Positions 38,525-46,745 of a DNA stretch of 64,000 bases are shown here, in pieces; position 1 is the stretch's first letter, and every line of letters starts with the position of its first letter. Position numbers and translations under genes: made by a program. The stretch comes from an uncultured Oscillospiraceae bacterium (GTDB taxonomy: Bacteria; Bacillota; Clostridia; Oscillospirales; Ruminococcaceae): assembly GCA_947522735.1 (NCBI GenBank), contig CANNTZ010000001.1, positions 42,846-106,845 of the forward strand, written 5' to 3'. The notes beneath the pieces were generated by a model, which worked only from the letters and a program-made list of their open reading frames with translations, searched no databases and was not told where the DNA came from.

Positions 38525-39733
38525 TCAGTCAAGCTCCCTTGCAAGCTCCGGGAACGGTGAGAGCGACCGCCTGAGTATCCCGTGGAGCTGCGCGATGGCG
38601 ATGCCGTAATTCGTCACCGGCACGCCGTTTTCCTTTGCGCACGCAAACCTTGAGCGCACCTCGCGCTCGTTCAGCATACAGCCTCCGCAGTGAATGGCGA
38701 GCGCGTATTTTGATAGCTCCGCTCCGTCCGGAAACTCGCCGCCGGAGGTGAACTCATAGTCAAGCCTTTTCCCGGTGTAGCCGTTGATCCAGCCCGGCAG
38801 CTTTACCGTGCCGATATCGCCGCACTGGCGGTGATGGGTGCAGCCCTCGGATATGAGCACCTTGTCGCCGTCGCGCAGCCTGTCCAGCGCCGCCGCGCCG
38901 CGCACAGCCGTATCAAGCTCGCCCTTGTAGCGTGCGAAGAGTATCGAAAAAGACGTCAGCGGCACATTTTCCGGCACAATCTCGCTCACGCGTCCGAACG
39001 CCTGCGAATCGGTGACGACCAGCCGCGGCTCTTTTCCAAGCGCTGCAAGCGCGCCCACCAGCCCGTCATCCTGCACGACGACGTTAATCGCCCCGGCGTC
39101 CAGCACCGCACGTATCGTCATCTGCTGCGGCAATATCATCCGGCCCTTAGGCGCGGAGCCGTCGATTGGCGTCACCAGCACCACCGCGTCGCCCGGCGAT
39201 ATCAGATCGCCGATGAGCTGCCGTTCTTCCCTCGCAGTCCCTGCGAGCCGCCCTATCAGCTCCTTGAGCTCATATATGTTCGCCCCCGTTTCGGCGCTTG
39301 TCCAGATCGTGTTGCCCTCCGGCTCCGGGCAGCTCTCCATCAGGTCGCACTTGTTGAAAACGGTGATATAGGGTATGCTTTTCCGCTCGAACAGCGCTAT
39401 CAGCTCCCGATCCCCCTGTTGAAGTCCGGCTGCGGCGTCGACGACAAGCACCGCGACGTCGGTTTTGTCCAGAGCGCGGCGCGCCCGCTCTACGCGCATC
39501 CCTCCAAGCTCGCCCTCGTCATCCGTTCCCGGCGTGTCGATAATCACAACCGGCCCGATGGGCAGCAGCTCCATCGTCTTTTGCACCGGATCGGTGGTGG
39601 TTCCCTTTATCTCCGACACAAGCGAGAGCCGCTGTCCGGTCACGGCGTTGACGACACTGGACTTGCCCGCGTTGCGCAGCCCGAAAAAGCCTATATGAAC
39701 CCTCTCCGCCGATGGTCTGTCGTTAAGCCCCAT
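38525..39733 (-). CDS. hydF: [FeFe]-hydrogenase maturation GTPase HydF
   Basis: Scaffold that receives the diiron subcluster built by HydE/HydG and delivers it to apo-HydA. N-terminal Era-like GTPase: GLRNAGKSSVVNAV (P-loop), DTPGTDDEGELGG (switch II), FNKCDLM (NKxD). C-terminal iron-sulfur ligands CTHHRQCG and AIHCGGCML match the HydF CxH...HCxxC pattern. 402 residues is normal. Last gene of the hyd operon, 9 bp after hydG. Confidence 0.96.
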   Translation of the reverse strand: MGLNDRPSAERVHIGFFGLRNAGKSSVVNAVTGQRLSLVSEIKGTTTDPVQKTMELLPIGPVVIIDTPGTDDEGELGGMRVERARRALDKTDVAVLVVDAAAGLQQGDRELIALFERKSIPYITVFNKCDLMESCPEPEGNTIWTSAETGANIYELKELIGRLAGTAREERQLIGDLISPGDAVVLVTPIDGSAPKGRMILPQQMTIRAVLDAGAINVVVQDDGLVGALAALGKEPRLVVTDSQAFGRVSEIVPENVPLTSFSILFARYKGELDTAVRGAAALDRLRDGDKVLISEGCTHHRQCGDIGTVKLPGWINGYTGKRLDYEFTSGGEFPDGAELSKYALAIHCGGCMLNEREVRSRFACAKENGVPVTNYGIAIAQLHGILRRSLSPFPELARELD

Positions 39734-39742
39734 ATATTCACC

Positions 39743-41191
39743 TCAAAACCGGAAATCGCGGCGGTTAGACACCTTGATGTCCTCTATATTCCGGCGCGCG
39801 ACCGTGCGCGCCTTCTCGTTCGGTATCTTCTCAAGCTCCTGCTCTATCATCGCAAAGCCCACCCTTTTCGTCTCGTCGGAGGCGTAATCCACAAGGTATT
39901 CCGCCAGCGTCATAAGCGCGTTCGGATGGCAGCAGTTGAGTATCTGACCGCTCTTGCACAGGCTCATGAAGCGGTCGCCGGTGCGTCCCTCGCGGTAGCA
40001 GGCAGTGCAGAACGACGGGATGTGATCCTTCTCCATCAGCCAACGCACCACCTCGTCAAGGGTGCGCTGGTCGGAGACGTCGAACTGCTCCGAATCGTGC
40101 GGACGCTCCGCCTCCGTATAGCCGCCCACCGACGTGCGTGACGCGCCGCTTATCTGCGAGATGCCGTAATCGAGCACCTTTGCGCGCACCGCCTCGCTCT
40201 CTCTCGTCGAGATTATCATTCCGGTATATGGCACGGCGATGCGGATGCAGGCGATTATCCTCGCGAACATCCCGTCGGAGAGGCTGTTGTCGAATACGTC
40301 CGGGTCAATGTCGTCGGCATGCTTGACGCGCGGCACGCTTATCGTGTGCGGGCCCACGCCGTGTACCGCCTCAAGGTGCTCGGCGTGCATCAGCAGCCCG
40401 GCAAACTCATATTGATACCCCTCCAGCCCGAACAGCACTCCAAGCCCGACGTCGTCGATGCCGCCCTCCATCGCGCGGTCCATCGCCTCGGTATGGTAGT
40501 CATAGTCGTGCTTCGGGCCGGTCGGGTGCAGCTCAAGATAGCCCGGCTTATTGTAGGTCTCCTGGAACAGGATATAGGTGCCTATCCCCGCCTCCTTGAG
40601 CTTGCGGTAATTCTCGACGGTCGTCGCCGCAATGTTGACGTTGACGCGGCGGATGTCGCCGTTTTTGTGATGGATCGAGTAGATTGTCCTTATACATTCG
40701 AGGATGTATTCTATCGGGTTGTGGATCGGATCCTCTCCCGCCTCAATCGCCAGCCGCTTGTGGCCCATATCCTGGAGTGCGATTACCTCGGCGCGAACCT
40801 CCTCTTGCGTCAGCTTTTTGCGCGCAATGTGCTTGTTTTTCAGGTGATACGGGCAGTAGACGCAGCCGTTGACGCAGTAGTTGGAGAGATAGAGCGGCGC
40901 AAACATGACGATGCGGTTGCCGTAGAATGCAAGCTTTATCTCGTTCGCGAGCCTGAACATTTCCTCGATCTTCTCCGGAATGTCGCAGGCGAGCAGCACC
41001 GACGCCTCGCGATGGGTGAGTCCCGCACAGGTTGTGCCGGAGCCGGATCTTTTGGGCCGCGCCTTTTCGAGCAGCGCGTCGATAAGCTCGACGTTGTGCC
41101 TGTTTGCCTCGGCGTATGCAATGGTCTCGCGTATCTCAGCGTCGTTGATAAATTCCTCCGCTCGCAGCGACTTCGGGTCGTATTTTGCCAT
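39743..41191 (-). CDS. hydG: [FeFe]-hydrogenase maturation radical SAM enzyme HydG
   Basis: Tyrosine lyase that supplies CO and cyanide for the H-cluster. Radical SAM motif CVNGCVYC (CxxxCxxC) lies near residue 110, preceded by the helical N-terminus shared with ThiH; the C-terminal auxiliary cluster is in SFCTACYREGRTGDRFM. 482 residues, typical. Followed by hydF after 9 bp and preceded by hydE across a 53-bp gap that carries a GGAAAG-type Shine-Dalgarno. Confidence 0.97.
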   Translation of the reverse strand: MAKYDPKSLRAEEFINDAEIRETIAYAEANRHNVELIDALLEKARPKRSGSGTTCAGLTHREASVLLACDIPEKIEEMFRLANEIKLAFYGNRIVMFAPLYLSNYCVNGCVYCPYHLKNKHIARKKLTQEEVRAEVIALQDMGHKRLAIEAGEDPIHNPIEYILECIRTIYSIHHKNGDIRRVNVNIAATTVENYRKLKEAGIGTYILFQETYNKPGYLELHPTGPKHDYDYHTEAMDRAMEGGIDDVGLGVLFGLEGYQYEFAGLLMHAEHLEAVHGVGPHTISVPRVKHADDIDPDVFDNSLSDGMFARIIACIRIAVPYTGMIISTRESEAVRAKVLDYGISQISGASRTSVGGYTEAERPHDSEQFDVSDQRTLDEVVRWLMEKDHIPSFCTACYREGRTGDRFMSLCKSGQILNCCHPNALMTLAEYLVDYASDETKRVGFAMIEQELEKIPNEKARTVARRNIEDIKVSNRRDFRF

Positions 41192-41244
41192 GATGCTCTT
41201 CCTTTCTTGAGGTCAGACAGCGTCTTTCCGTCAGATCGTAAAAT

Positions 41245-42294
41245 TTATAATTTATTTATAATATCGCCTCTCGCCGAGACGAGCCGGTAGCCTATGGCGC
41301 TCATCGATTTTTCGAGCGCACGCAGATTCTGCGCCGATTCCGCTCCCGACGAGAGCTTGTTGTCATAGAGCGAATATTTCGCCCTCTCCGCCGCCGGTGA
41401 AAGGTTCGGCATGACGACGTTCGCGCCCGCCAATATCCCGCGCTCCCGTCCTCCCTCGCAGACGGTTCCGAGTGCCGTTGTCGCCGGAAGCAGGAGGTTC
41501 GGCCTTATCAGACGCACTATCGAGAGCAGATACACCGTCTGCTCCGCCGTCCCTGCCGGAAAATCCCGGAACGGTGTGTCGTGCTGCGGAATAAAAGGGC
41601 CTATCCCGCACATATCCGGGCGGAACTCCTCGATGAATTTCAGATCCTCCGCAAGCGTATCCGCCGTTTGGTACGGCGAGCCAACCATAAACCCGCAGCC
41701 CGTCTGGAAACCGATATCCCTGAGGTCTCGCAGGCAGCGCAGCCTGTTGGCAAGGGACATTCCGGAGGGATGCAGCTTTTCATAGTGCGCGCGGTTCGCC
41801 GTCTCGTGCCGCAGCAGATAGCGGTTTGCGCCCGCGTCGAACATCCTTTGATAATCCCCGCGCGAATATTCGCCGAGCGACAGCGTTATCGCGCAGTCGG
41901 GATAGCGCGCGCGCAGCACCGAGACGATGCGGCATATCCGCTCCACCGGCATCACGCCCTCGCCGCCCTGCAAAACGAAGGTGCGCAGCCCCAGTGCATA
42001 GCCCTCGGCGCAGCAGTCAAGAATCTGCCCGTCGTCCAGCACATAGCGCTCGCAAGCGCGGTTTGAGCGCCGGATTCCGCAGTAGAGGCAGTCGTTCCGG
42101 CAGACGTTGCCTATCTCAATAAGGCCGCGCGCATATACGTCGTTCCCATAGTATTCGCGCCGGCGTATAACCGCGAGACGCGCCGCATATTCCGCCGTTT
42201 GCGGCGACTGCGCCTCGATCAGCTCACGGTATTCCTCCGTTTTGAGCGTGTGCTCCGCATCGAGCCGGTCAAGCAGCGCGAGCGCCTTATTCAT
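41245..42294 (-). CDS. hydE: [FeFe]-hydrogenase maturation radical SAM enzyme HydE
   Basis: Builds the bridging dithiolate precursor with HydG products. Radical SAM motif CRNDCLYCGIRRSN near residue 68, then LQGGEGV, ITLSLGEYS and RYLLRHETANRAHYEKLHP, which are HydE hallmarks. 349 residues. Overlaps the TM1266-like gene by 8 bp at its 5' end. The hydrogenase structural gene itself is not in this window. Confidence 0.96.
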   Translation of the reverse strand: MNKALALLDRLDAEHTLKTEEYRELIEAQSPQTAEYAARLAVIRRREYYGNDVYARGLIEIGNVCRNDCLYCGIRRSNRACERYVLDDGQILDCCAEGYALGLRTFVLQGGEGVMPVERICRIVSVLRARYPDCAITLSLGEYSRGDYQRMFDAGANRYLLRHETANRAHYEKLHPSGMSLANRLRCLRDLRDIGFQTGCGFMVGSPYQTADTLAEDLKFIEEFRPDMCGIGPFIPQHDTPFRDFPAGTAEQTVYLLSIVRLIRPNLLLPATTALGTVCEGGRERGILAGANVVMPNLSPAAERAKYSLYDNKLSSGAESAQNLRALEKSMSAIGYRLVSARGDIINKL

Positions 42295-42544
42295 TTTCGG
42301 TCACGTTGGAATAGGCCGTCTTGACGCTGACGCCGTCGATATTTCCGAGCCTTCCCGCAAGCGCCGAGACGGTGTCCTGCGGCGCGTCCAGCGCGATGGA
42401 GACGATGTTTATCCCGCGCGCCTTGTAGGGTATGCCCATGCGCCCGATTATGTGATCTCCGAACTCATGGAGCACCGCGTTGAGCCTTTCCACCGATTCC
42501 GCCTTTTCCACTATTATCGCCATTACCGCAACTCTTGTCTGCAT
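42287..42544 (-). CDS. TM1266-type iron-only hydrogenase system regulator
   Basis: 85-residue ACT-like protein (MQTRVAVMAIIVEKAESVERLN, RMGIPYKARGINIVSIALDAP), a family found almost only with hydE/F/G genes and called the iron-only hydrogenase system putative regulator. It has a ferredoxin-like ACT fold but no DNA-binding domain, so it may bind a small ligand. First gene of the operon; GGAGG lies 7 nt upstream of the ATG. Its leader contains two mutually exclusive hairpins (see 42570-42600). Confidence 0.93.
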   Translation of the reverse strand: MQTRVAVMAIIVEKAESVERLNAVLHEFGDHIIGRMGIPYKARGINIVSIALDAPQDTVSALAGRLGNIDGVSVKTAYSNVTENE

Positions 42545-42569
42545 AGCTTTACCTCCAAAATCAAAACGA

Positions 42570-42600
42570 CCGTACCCAAAGAGGGTACGGCGTCACCGTA
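42570..42600 (-). promoter_or_regulatory. Candidate attenuator in the hyd operon leader
   Basis: On the minus strand a terminator-like stem CCGTACCC/GGGTACGG (42590-42583 with 42577-42570, 5-nt loop) is followed by TCGTTTTGATTTT, 14 nt before the Shine-Dalgarno. Its 5' arm also pairs with TACGG (42600-42596) to form TACGG-TGACG-CCGTA, so the two stems cannot coexist. Function is inferred from pairing only. Confidence 0.55.
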
Positions 42601-42658
42601 TAGACGAAGCATACCCCTTTCCCTCAGAGCGTGGCTCTTTGTGTCAGGTCTTTGTGTC

Positions 42659-42687
42659 ATTATAGCATGGCCGCGCAAAAAAGTCAA
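42659..42687 (-). promoter_or_regulatory. Promoter of the hydrogenase maturation operon
   Basis: Minus strand TTGACT (42687-42682), 17-bp spacer, TATAAT (42664-42659), about 115 bp upstream of the first gene. The leader includes two copies of TGACACAAAGA. Confidence 0.85.
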
Positions 42688-42693
42688 GCGCGG

Positions 42694-43404
42694 CTACCGC
42701 AGCATTGCAGAAAAGTCACGCTGCATCAGCCGGATATCCTCAGGCGAATAATAATAGTGTCCGGAGCCCGCCAGCGCCCTGACGCTGACGTTCGGATTTT
42801 TCGCCAGCAGCTCGCCCGAGCTTGCTGAAATCAGCTCGTCCTTCAGCGCAACATATGCGGCGCAGGGCACGTTTATCTGCGGTATGAGCCTTTCGGCGTG
42901 CCGCATCTCCGCAAAAAGCTCCAGAAACCGCGGCACCCAGCCGGCGTAGTCGAGAACTCTTCCGTCAAGCTTGGTTCCGCAGGCGTCGCGCGCCGCCCGC
43001 ACCCATTCGTTTTTCTCACAGGCGCTCTGCGAAAAAACGCCGCGCAGATTTTTAAACAGTCCCGCAGTGAGGTGCAGCCGCAGCGGAGCATTGAGCAAAA
43101 ACAGCTCGGACGCCCTGCCCTCGACCGCCTGCCGCATCGCAAGCAGCGCGCCCATCGAGTGCGCTGCGATAACCACGCGTCCGCACTCCTTTTGCAGCGC
43201 ATATGCCTCCCGGTCCGCCTGCCGTTTCCATTCGCTCATGGACGCCGCCGAAAAATCCCGCACGCTCCCGCCGTGCCCCGCAAGGCATATGCTGCGCGCA
43301 GTCCAGTCCGCCGGGACAAGCGGCAGAAACGGCTCGAAGTGCGCCGGAGTCCCGAGTATGCCATGGATAAAAAGCACCGCGCCGCCGCGTCCGTTTTCCG
43401 TCAC
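42694..43404 (-). CDS. Alpha/beta-hydrolase (carboxylesterase/monoacylglycerol-lipase-like)
   Basis: 236-residue single-domain hydrolase. AVLFIHGILGTPAHFEPFLP (oxyanion hole), catalytic Ser in VIAAHSMGALLAM, Asp region AYVALKDELIS and late His in ALAGSGHYYYSPED. Similar in length and motifs to Est30-type carboxylesterases. It begins 4 bp after the helicase-loader gene, so it is translated from the same mRNA. No signal peptide; substrate unknown. Confidence 0.87.
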   Translation of the reverse strand: MTENGRGGAVLFIHGILGTPAHFEPFLPLVPADWTARSICLAGHGGSVRDFSAASMSEWKRQADREAYALQKECGRVVIAAHSMGALLAMRQAVEGRASELFLLNAPLRLHLTAGLFKNLRGVFSQSACEKNEWVRAARDACGTKLDGRVLDYAGWVPRFLELFAEMRHAERLIPQINVPCAAYVALKDELISASSGELLAKNPNVSVRALAGSGHYYYSPEDIRLMQRDFSAMLR

Positions 43405-43408
43405 GCCC

Positions 43409-44419
43409 TCACCTCCTGTCGCCGCCGTTCGCTGCCGCCCGCTGCGCCTTGATTATCCGCACGTCGCGCCCGACAAAGCCAAGCCGCCTATAGGAGCCGA
43501 TCACGCGCGAGACGAAGCGCTCCGTATACGCCTTCTCCAGCTCCGCTATCGACAGGTTCGTGCTGATTATCGTCGGCAGGGCGGCGATGATTCTTGTGTT
43601 GACTATGCTGTTGACCTGCGCTATCGAGAACTGGTTTATCAGCTCCGCGCCGAGGTCGTCGAGTATCAGCAGCTCGCAGCCGAGCAGCCCCTGTAGCGTC
43701 TCGTCGCCGCGCGAGAACTGCTCGCGCTGGAGCTGCGCAAAGATGCTCTGCGCCGAGCAGTAGACGACGCCGAAGCCCTTTTCAATTGCCTCGCTCGCTA
43801 TTGCCATCGAAAGGTGCGTCTTTCCAAGCCCTGTCCCGCCGATCATCAGCAGATTGCCGGAAGCACGCGAGAAGCTCCCTGCATATTCGCGGCAGAGGCG
43901 CAGCGTGCGCGCCATAATCTCGCGCGGAACGACATTCTGCGGCGGCTGAGGCTTGTCGGAATAATATTCAAGGCTGAAATTGTCAAAGCTGCAATTGGCA
44001 AGCATCGACGCGCCCGTGATGCGCTTTGCCGCCTCGGCACGCAGCAGCGCCTCAAAGCATTCGCAGCGTTTTGTCCCATCGAAGCCGGTGTCCTCGCACC
44101 TTTGACAGGTGTAGCGCGGCGCAGGATCGTCCGGCAAATAGCCGTTTGCGCAAAGGATAGCTGCGCGGCGGCGTTGGCGCGCCAGGTTCTGCTCCTTGAG
44201 CTCCTCCGCCCTCGCCGAGGCATCCTCGCCCTCAAGCGCCATTTTCGCATATTTTATCAGCAGCTTCACGTCCGCGTTCATCTGCTCGTCAAGCTTGGCC
44301 ACCTCCGGCAGCCGGAGATATATCTCCCTGCGCAGCCGCTCACACTCCGCCTCCGCGGCACGACGGCGGCGCGAGAGCGTCTGTCTCGCCGCCTCGCAGA
44401 CCTCCACAGAAAATCCCAT
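43409..44419 (-). CDS. DnaC/DnaI-like replicative helicase loader (AAA+ ATPase)
   Basis: 336 residues. A zinc-binding CxxC...CxC region (YTCQRCEDTGFDGTKRCEC) near residue 100, then AAA+ core: Walker A LLMIGGTGLGKTHLSMAIA, Walker B ELLILDDLGAEL, sensor region TIISTNLSIAELEKAY and arginine-finger region RFVSRVIGSYRRLGFVG. Loads DnaB helicase at the origin or at restart sites. An N-terminal coiled-coil segment covers ~1-90. It lies 17 bp downstream of the DnaD-domain gene, a normal pair in Firmicutes. Confidence 0.92.
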   Translation of the reverse strand: MGFSVEVCEAARQTLSRRRRAAEAECERLRREIYLRLPEVAKLDEQMNADVKLLIKYAKMALEGEDASARAEELKEQNLARQRRRAAILCANGYLPDDPAPRYTCQRCEDTGFDGTKRCECFEALLRAEAAKRITGASMLANCSFDNFSLEYYSDKPQPPQNVVPREIMARTLRLCREYAGSFSRASGNLLMIGGTGLGKTHLSMAIASEAIEKGFGVVYCSAQSIFAQLQREQFSRGDETLQGLLGCELLILDDLGAELINQFSIAQVNSIVNTRIIAALPTIISTNLSIAELEKAYTERFVSRVIGSYRRLGFVGRDVRIIKAQRAAANGGDRR

Positions 44420-44436
44420 TTCTCATAATCCTCCGC

Positions 44437-45471
44437 TCAATTTTTGGCGCCGTTGATATCGTCTGCGAACAGCCGCTCGACCTCGTCGATATCATATGAC
44501 TTTTCGAGCTTGCGGCTCTCCCGTTGCGCCAGCCGCTCCTGCTCGGCCTCCTCCGGCGTCGTGACTCCGCGCTCCTTCCATGATAGCAGGATCTTGTTGA
44601 TATAGCTGAACGACAGCTTGCCGATGGCCTCAACCGAGCGGTCGTATGCGGCGGTCAGAATCGGCGCGTCAAATCCCGCTGTCTGCCATTCGGCGATGAG
44701 CTTCTTCTCGCGCGCCGTCAACGCCCTGTCGTATATGCCAAAGGCGCTGCGCACCTTGTATTCGTAGCTGCGGCCTGTCTGAAGCTCCTTTATGTAGCTC
44801 TCGGCCTGCGCCGCCGTCTCGATGCCGTCGTTCATCCATGCGACCGCTGTCGCCTGTATATAGCTCATCCGCTTTTTGCCAATCTCAGTGCAGTAGGATA
44901 TCACCGTCAGCAGCATGTCCGGCGGCACTCCTGCCCAGCTTATCAGCCAGAGCAGCGTCGAGGTATCGGTTGAGGTGAAGGTTTTGCCGAGCAGCCCCTC
45001 CGCCGCCGTCAGCATCGCTTTGATCTCCGGCTTTGACGCGAGCACGCCCATCTCCTTTGCGGTCAGCCGCACCGGCGGCGAGGTGAGAGGACGCAGCGCC
45101 CTTGCCGGAGCCGCGGGCGTTTCATCGACCGGCCTTGACGGCTCGTCGCGCTGTACGGCAATCGCGTCCGCAGCGGCGGCCATTCCCGTCCGAAGCCCGT
45201 TTCCTGCCCTTGCGGCGTCGCCCGGAGCCCTGCCCTCTTCGCAGACAAGTCCCTCGTCCCGCCAATAGTCCAGCGCGTCCCGCACGTCGGCCTCGCTGTA
45301 TTTTCTCAGCGCCGCGGTTATACCGGCCACGTCGGCGCAGCCCTCGCGCAGCATATATATCAGCACCTTCAGCCGTATCTCGCCGCACATCCGCAGCTTT
45401 GCATCCGAGACCAGCTCCGTGGGAACGGCAAATATCCTCCCCCACACACCCATATTGAGCATATACGACAT
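44437..45471 (-). CDS. DnaD/DnaB-domain replication initiation protein
   Basis: 344 residues. N-terminal winged-helix (MLNMGVWGRIFAVPTELV, LKVLIYMLREGCADVAGITAALR), Ala/Arg-rich linker, then two DnaB_2/DnaD C-terminal helical modules (LLWLISWAGVPPDMLLTVISYCTEIG; IEAIGKLSFSYINKILLSWKERG). Works with the downstream loader in assembling the replicative helicase. I use ATG 45471, which has GGGTGAT upstream and starts the recognisable domain; the frame is open upstream for 15 codons through the promoter. Confidence 0.88.
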   Translation of the reverse strand: MSYMLNMGVWGRIFAVPTELVSDAKLRMCGEIRLKVLIYMLREGCADVAGITAALRKYSEADVRDALDYWRDEGLVCEEGRAPGDAARAGNGLRTGMAAAADAIAVQRDEPSRPVDETPAAPARALRPLTSPPVRLTAKEMGVLASKPEIKAMLTAAEGLLGKTFTSTDTSTLLWLISWAGVPPDMLLTVISYCTEIGKKRMSYIQATAVAWMNDGIETAAQAESYIKELQTGRSYEYKVRSAFGIYDRALTAREKKLIAEWQTAGFDAPILTAAYDRSVEAIGKLSFSYINKILLSWKERGVTTPEEAEQERLAQRESRKLEKSYDIDEVERLFADDINGAKN

Positions 45472-45487
45472 TATAATCACCCATATT

Positions 45488-45516
45488 ATTATACCAGCTT
45501 TGTCTGCCGTTGACAA
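45488..45516 (-). promoter_or_regulatory. Promoter of the DnaD-loader-hydrolase operon
   Basis: Minus strand TTGTCA (45516-45511), 17-bp spacer, TATAAT (45493-45488). Its -35 overlaps the -35 of the plus-strand promoter at 45510-45538. Confidence 0.82.
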
Positions 45517-45538
45517 GCATCCGCAAATGAGTTAAAAT
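45510..45538 (+). promoter_or_regulatory. Promoter of the YdcF-family gene
   Basis: TTGACA (45510-45515), 17-bp spacer, TAAAAT (45533-45538). Divergent from and overlapping the dnaD promoter. Confidence 0.8.
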
Positions 45539-45577
45539 AATATCACACTGCCGTCCGGCACAGGAGGAAGCACTGTC

Positions 45578-46369
45578 ATGCCACAAATTTTTTTCCGCAT
45601 ATCTCGCGCCGCGCTCGCACTGCTGTCCGCCGCTGTCGCGCTTTGCGCGCTTGGCCACAGCATTTTTTATTCCTTCGGGCTTCCCGATGTGTTCATGCTC
45701 GCCGTCTCGCTGCCCGTTCTTGCCGTCGCCGTGCGGTGGGATAAGGCGTCGGCGCTTTTCTGCCGTTTTCGCCGCGCCGGAGGGATAAGGCGGCTGCTTG
45801 CACTCCTGGCGGCGCTGTGGTTCGTCTGCGTCTTTGCGTTCTTCGGTGTTTTCAGCGCCGCCTTGCTCTATTTTGCCGAGCTTGACCGCCCCTCGCCCGG
45901 AGCGGACGCGGTTGTCGTGCTTGGCTGCAAGATCGACGGCAACCGCCCAAGTCTGATGCTGAGCCGCCGCCTCAACGCGGCCAAGCGCTATCTCGACGCG
46001 AACCCCGATACCGTCGCCGTACTCTCCGGCGGCTTTGGCGACGGCCTTTCCCGCTCCGAGGCGTCGGTCATGCGGGATTATCTCGTTGCGAACGGCGTGG
46101 AGCCCGGGCGGCTCATGCTTGAGGAGCGCTCGACGAGCACCGACGAGAATCTGCGCTTCAGCGCCGGGGTGCTTCGCGGCATGGGCCTTGACGGCGAGAT
46201 TGTCGTCGCAACCGACGGCTTCCACCAGCTCCGCGCGCATCTTTGGGCAAAACGCTGCGGGCTTGAGCGAACCTCCGCCGTCTCCTCCGCCACTCCGCTG
46301 CACCTCTTTGCCTATTACTATTTCCGCGAATTTATGGGCGTCACTCGGCTCCTTCTGCTCGGCTACTGA
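45578..46369 (+). CDS. YdcF/SanA-like (DUF218) membrane protein
   Basis: 263 residues. Two to three hydrophobic segments in the first ~105 residues (the second near residues 45-60, the third near 75-100) anchor an extracytoplasmic or cytoplasmic DUF218 domain at ~110-250: ADAVVVLGCKIDGNRPSLM, AVLSGGFGDGLSRSEASVM, EERSTSTDENLRFS, IVVATDGFHQLRAH. Members such as ElyC/SanA/YdcF are linked to envelope polysaccharide maintenance. AGGAGGAAG precedes the ATG. A terminator follows at 46384-46432. A cell-envelope role would suit the PBP gene downstream but is not proven. Confidence 0.87.
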   Translation: MPQIFFRISRAALALLSAAVALCALGHSIFYSFGLPDVFMLAVSLPVLAVAVRWDKASALFCRFRRAGGIRRLLALLAALWFVCVFAFFGVFSAALLYFAELDRPSPGADAVVVLGCKIDGNRPSLMLSRRLNAAKRYLDANPDTVAVLSGGFGDGLSRSEASVMRDYLVANGVEPGRLMLEERSTSTDENLRFSAGVLRGMGLDGEIVVATDGFHQLRAHLWAKRCGLERTSAVSSATPLHLFAYYYFREFMGVTRLLLLGY

Positions 46370-46745
46370 CGCACAAGCAATGCGCCGCCTTTGCACATGG
46401 CACGATAATCCATGCCGCAAAGACGGCTTTTTCTTCTATCAGGCGCAATTTTTCGCAAGCCCCTCTTGTTTTGCAATTGAAAATCCCTGCTGCTTTGCAG
46501 CATATTCTCTATTTAGCTTAGCGCTTTTCGCACATTTCTCTCCTGTCTCCTGTCCCTGAACAAGTAAGAGCATTGTGATACGATGCTCCATATCATCCGC
46601 CGCGCTCGCGCTTGGCGCTTTGCTGCAAATAAAACCCGCCTAAATTGTCAATAATATGCTCCGGCGATACATATCCGGCGTATTCCGGCGGCTTTTCGCG
46701 GTGCGGCCGCAGCTTTTGGAAGCGCTCATACGGAGGTGGGATTTC
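46370..46745. other. Intergenic region upstream of the PBP gene
   Basis: 376 bp. Contains the terminator of the YdcF gene; beyond about 46433 I see no gene, no clear consensus promoter and no conserved RNA. The PBP frame stays open back to 46656 but the GGAGGTG site points to 46746. Confidence 0.65.
46384..46432 (+). terminator. Terminator after the YdcF-family gene
   Basis: GCCGCCTTTGC (46384-46394) pairs with GCAAAGACGGC (46417-46427) plus inner ATGGC/GCCAT-type pairing, then TTTTTC. Confidence 0.8.
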
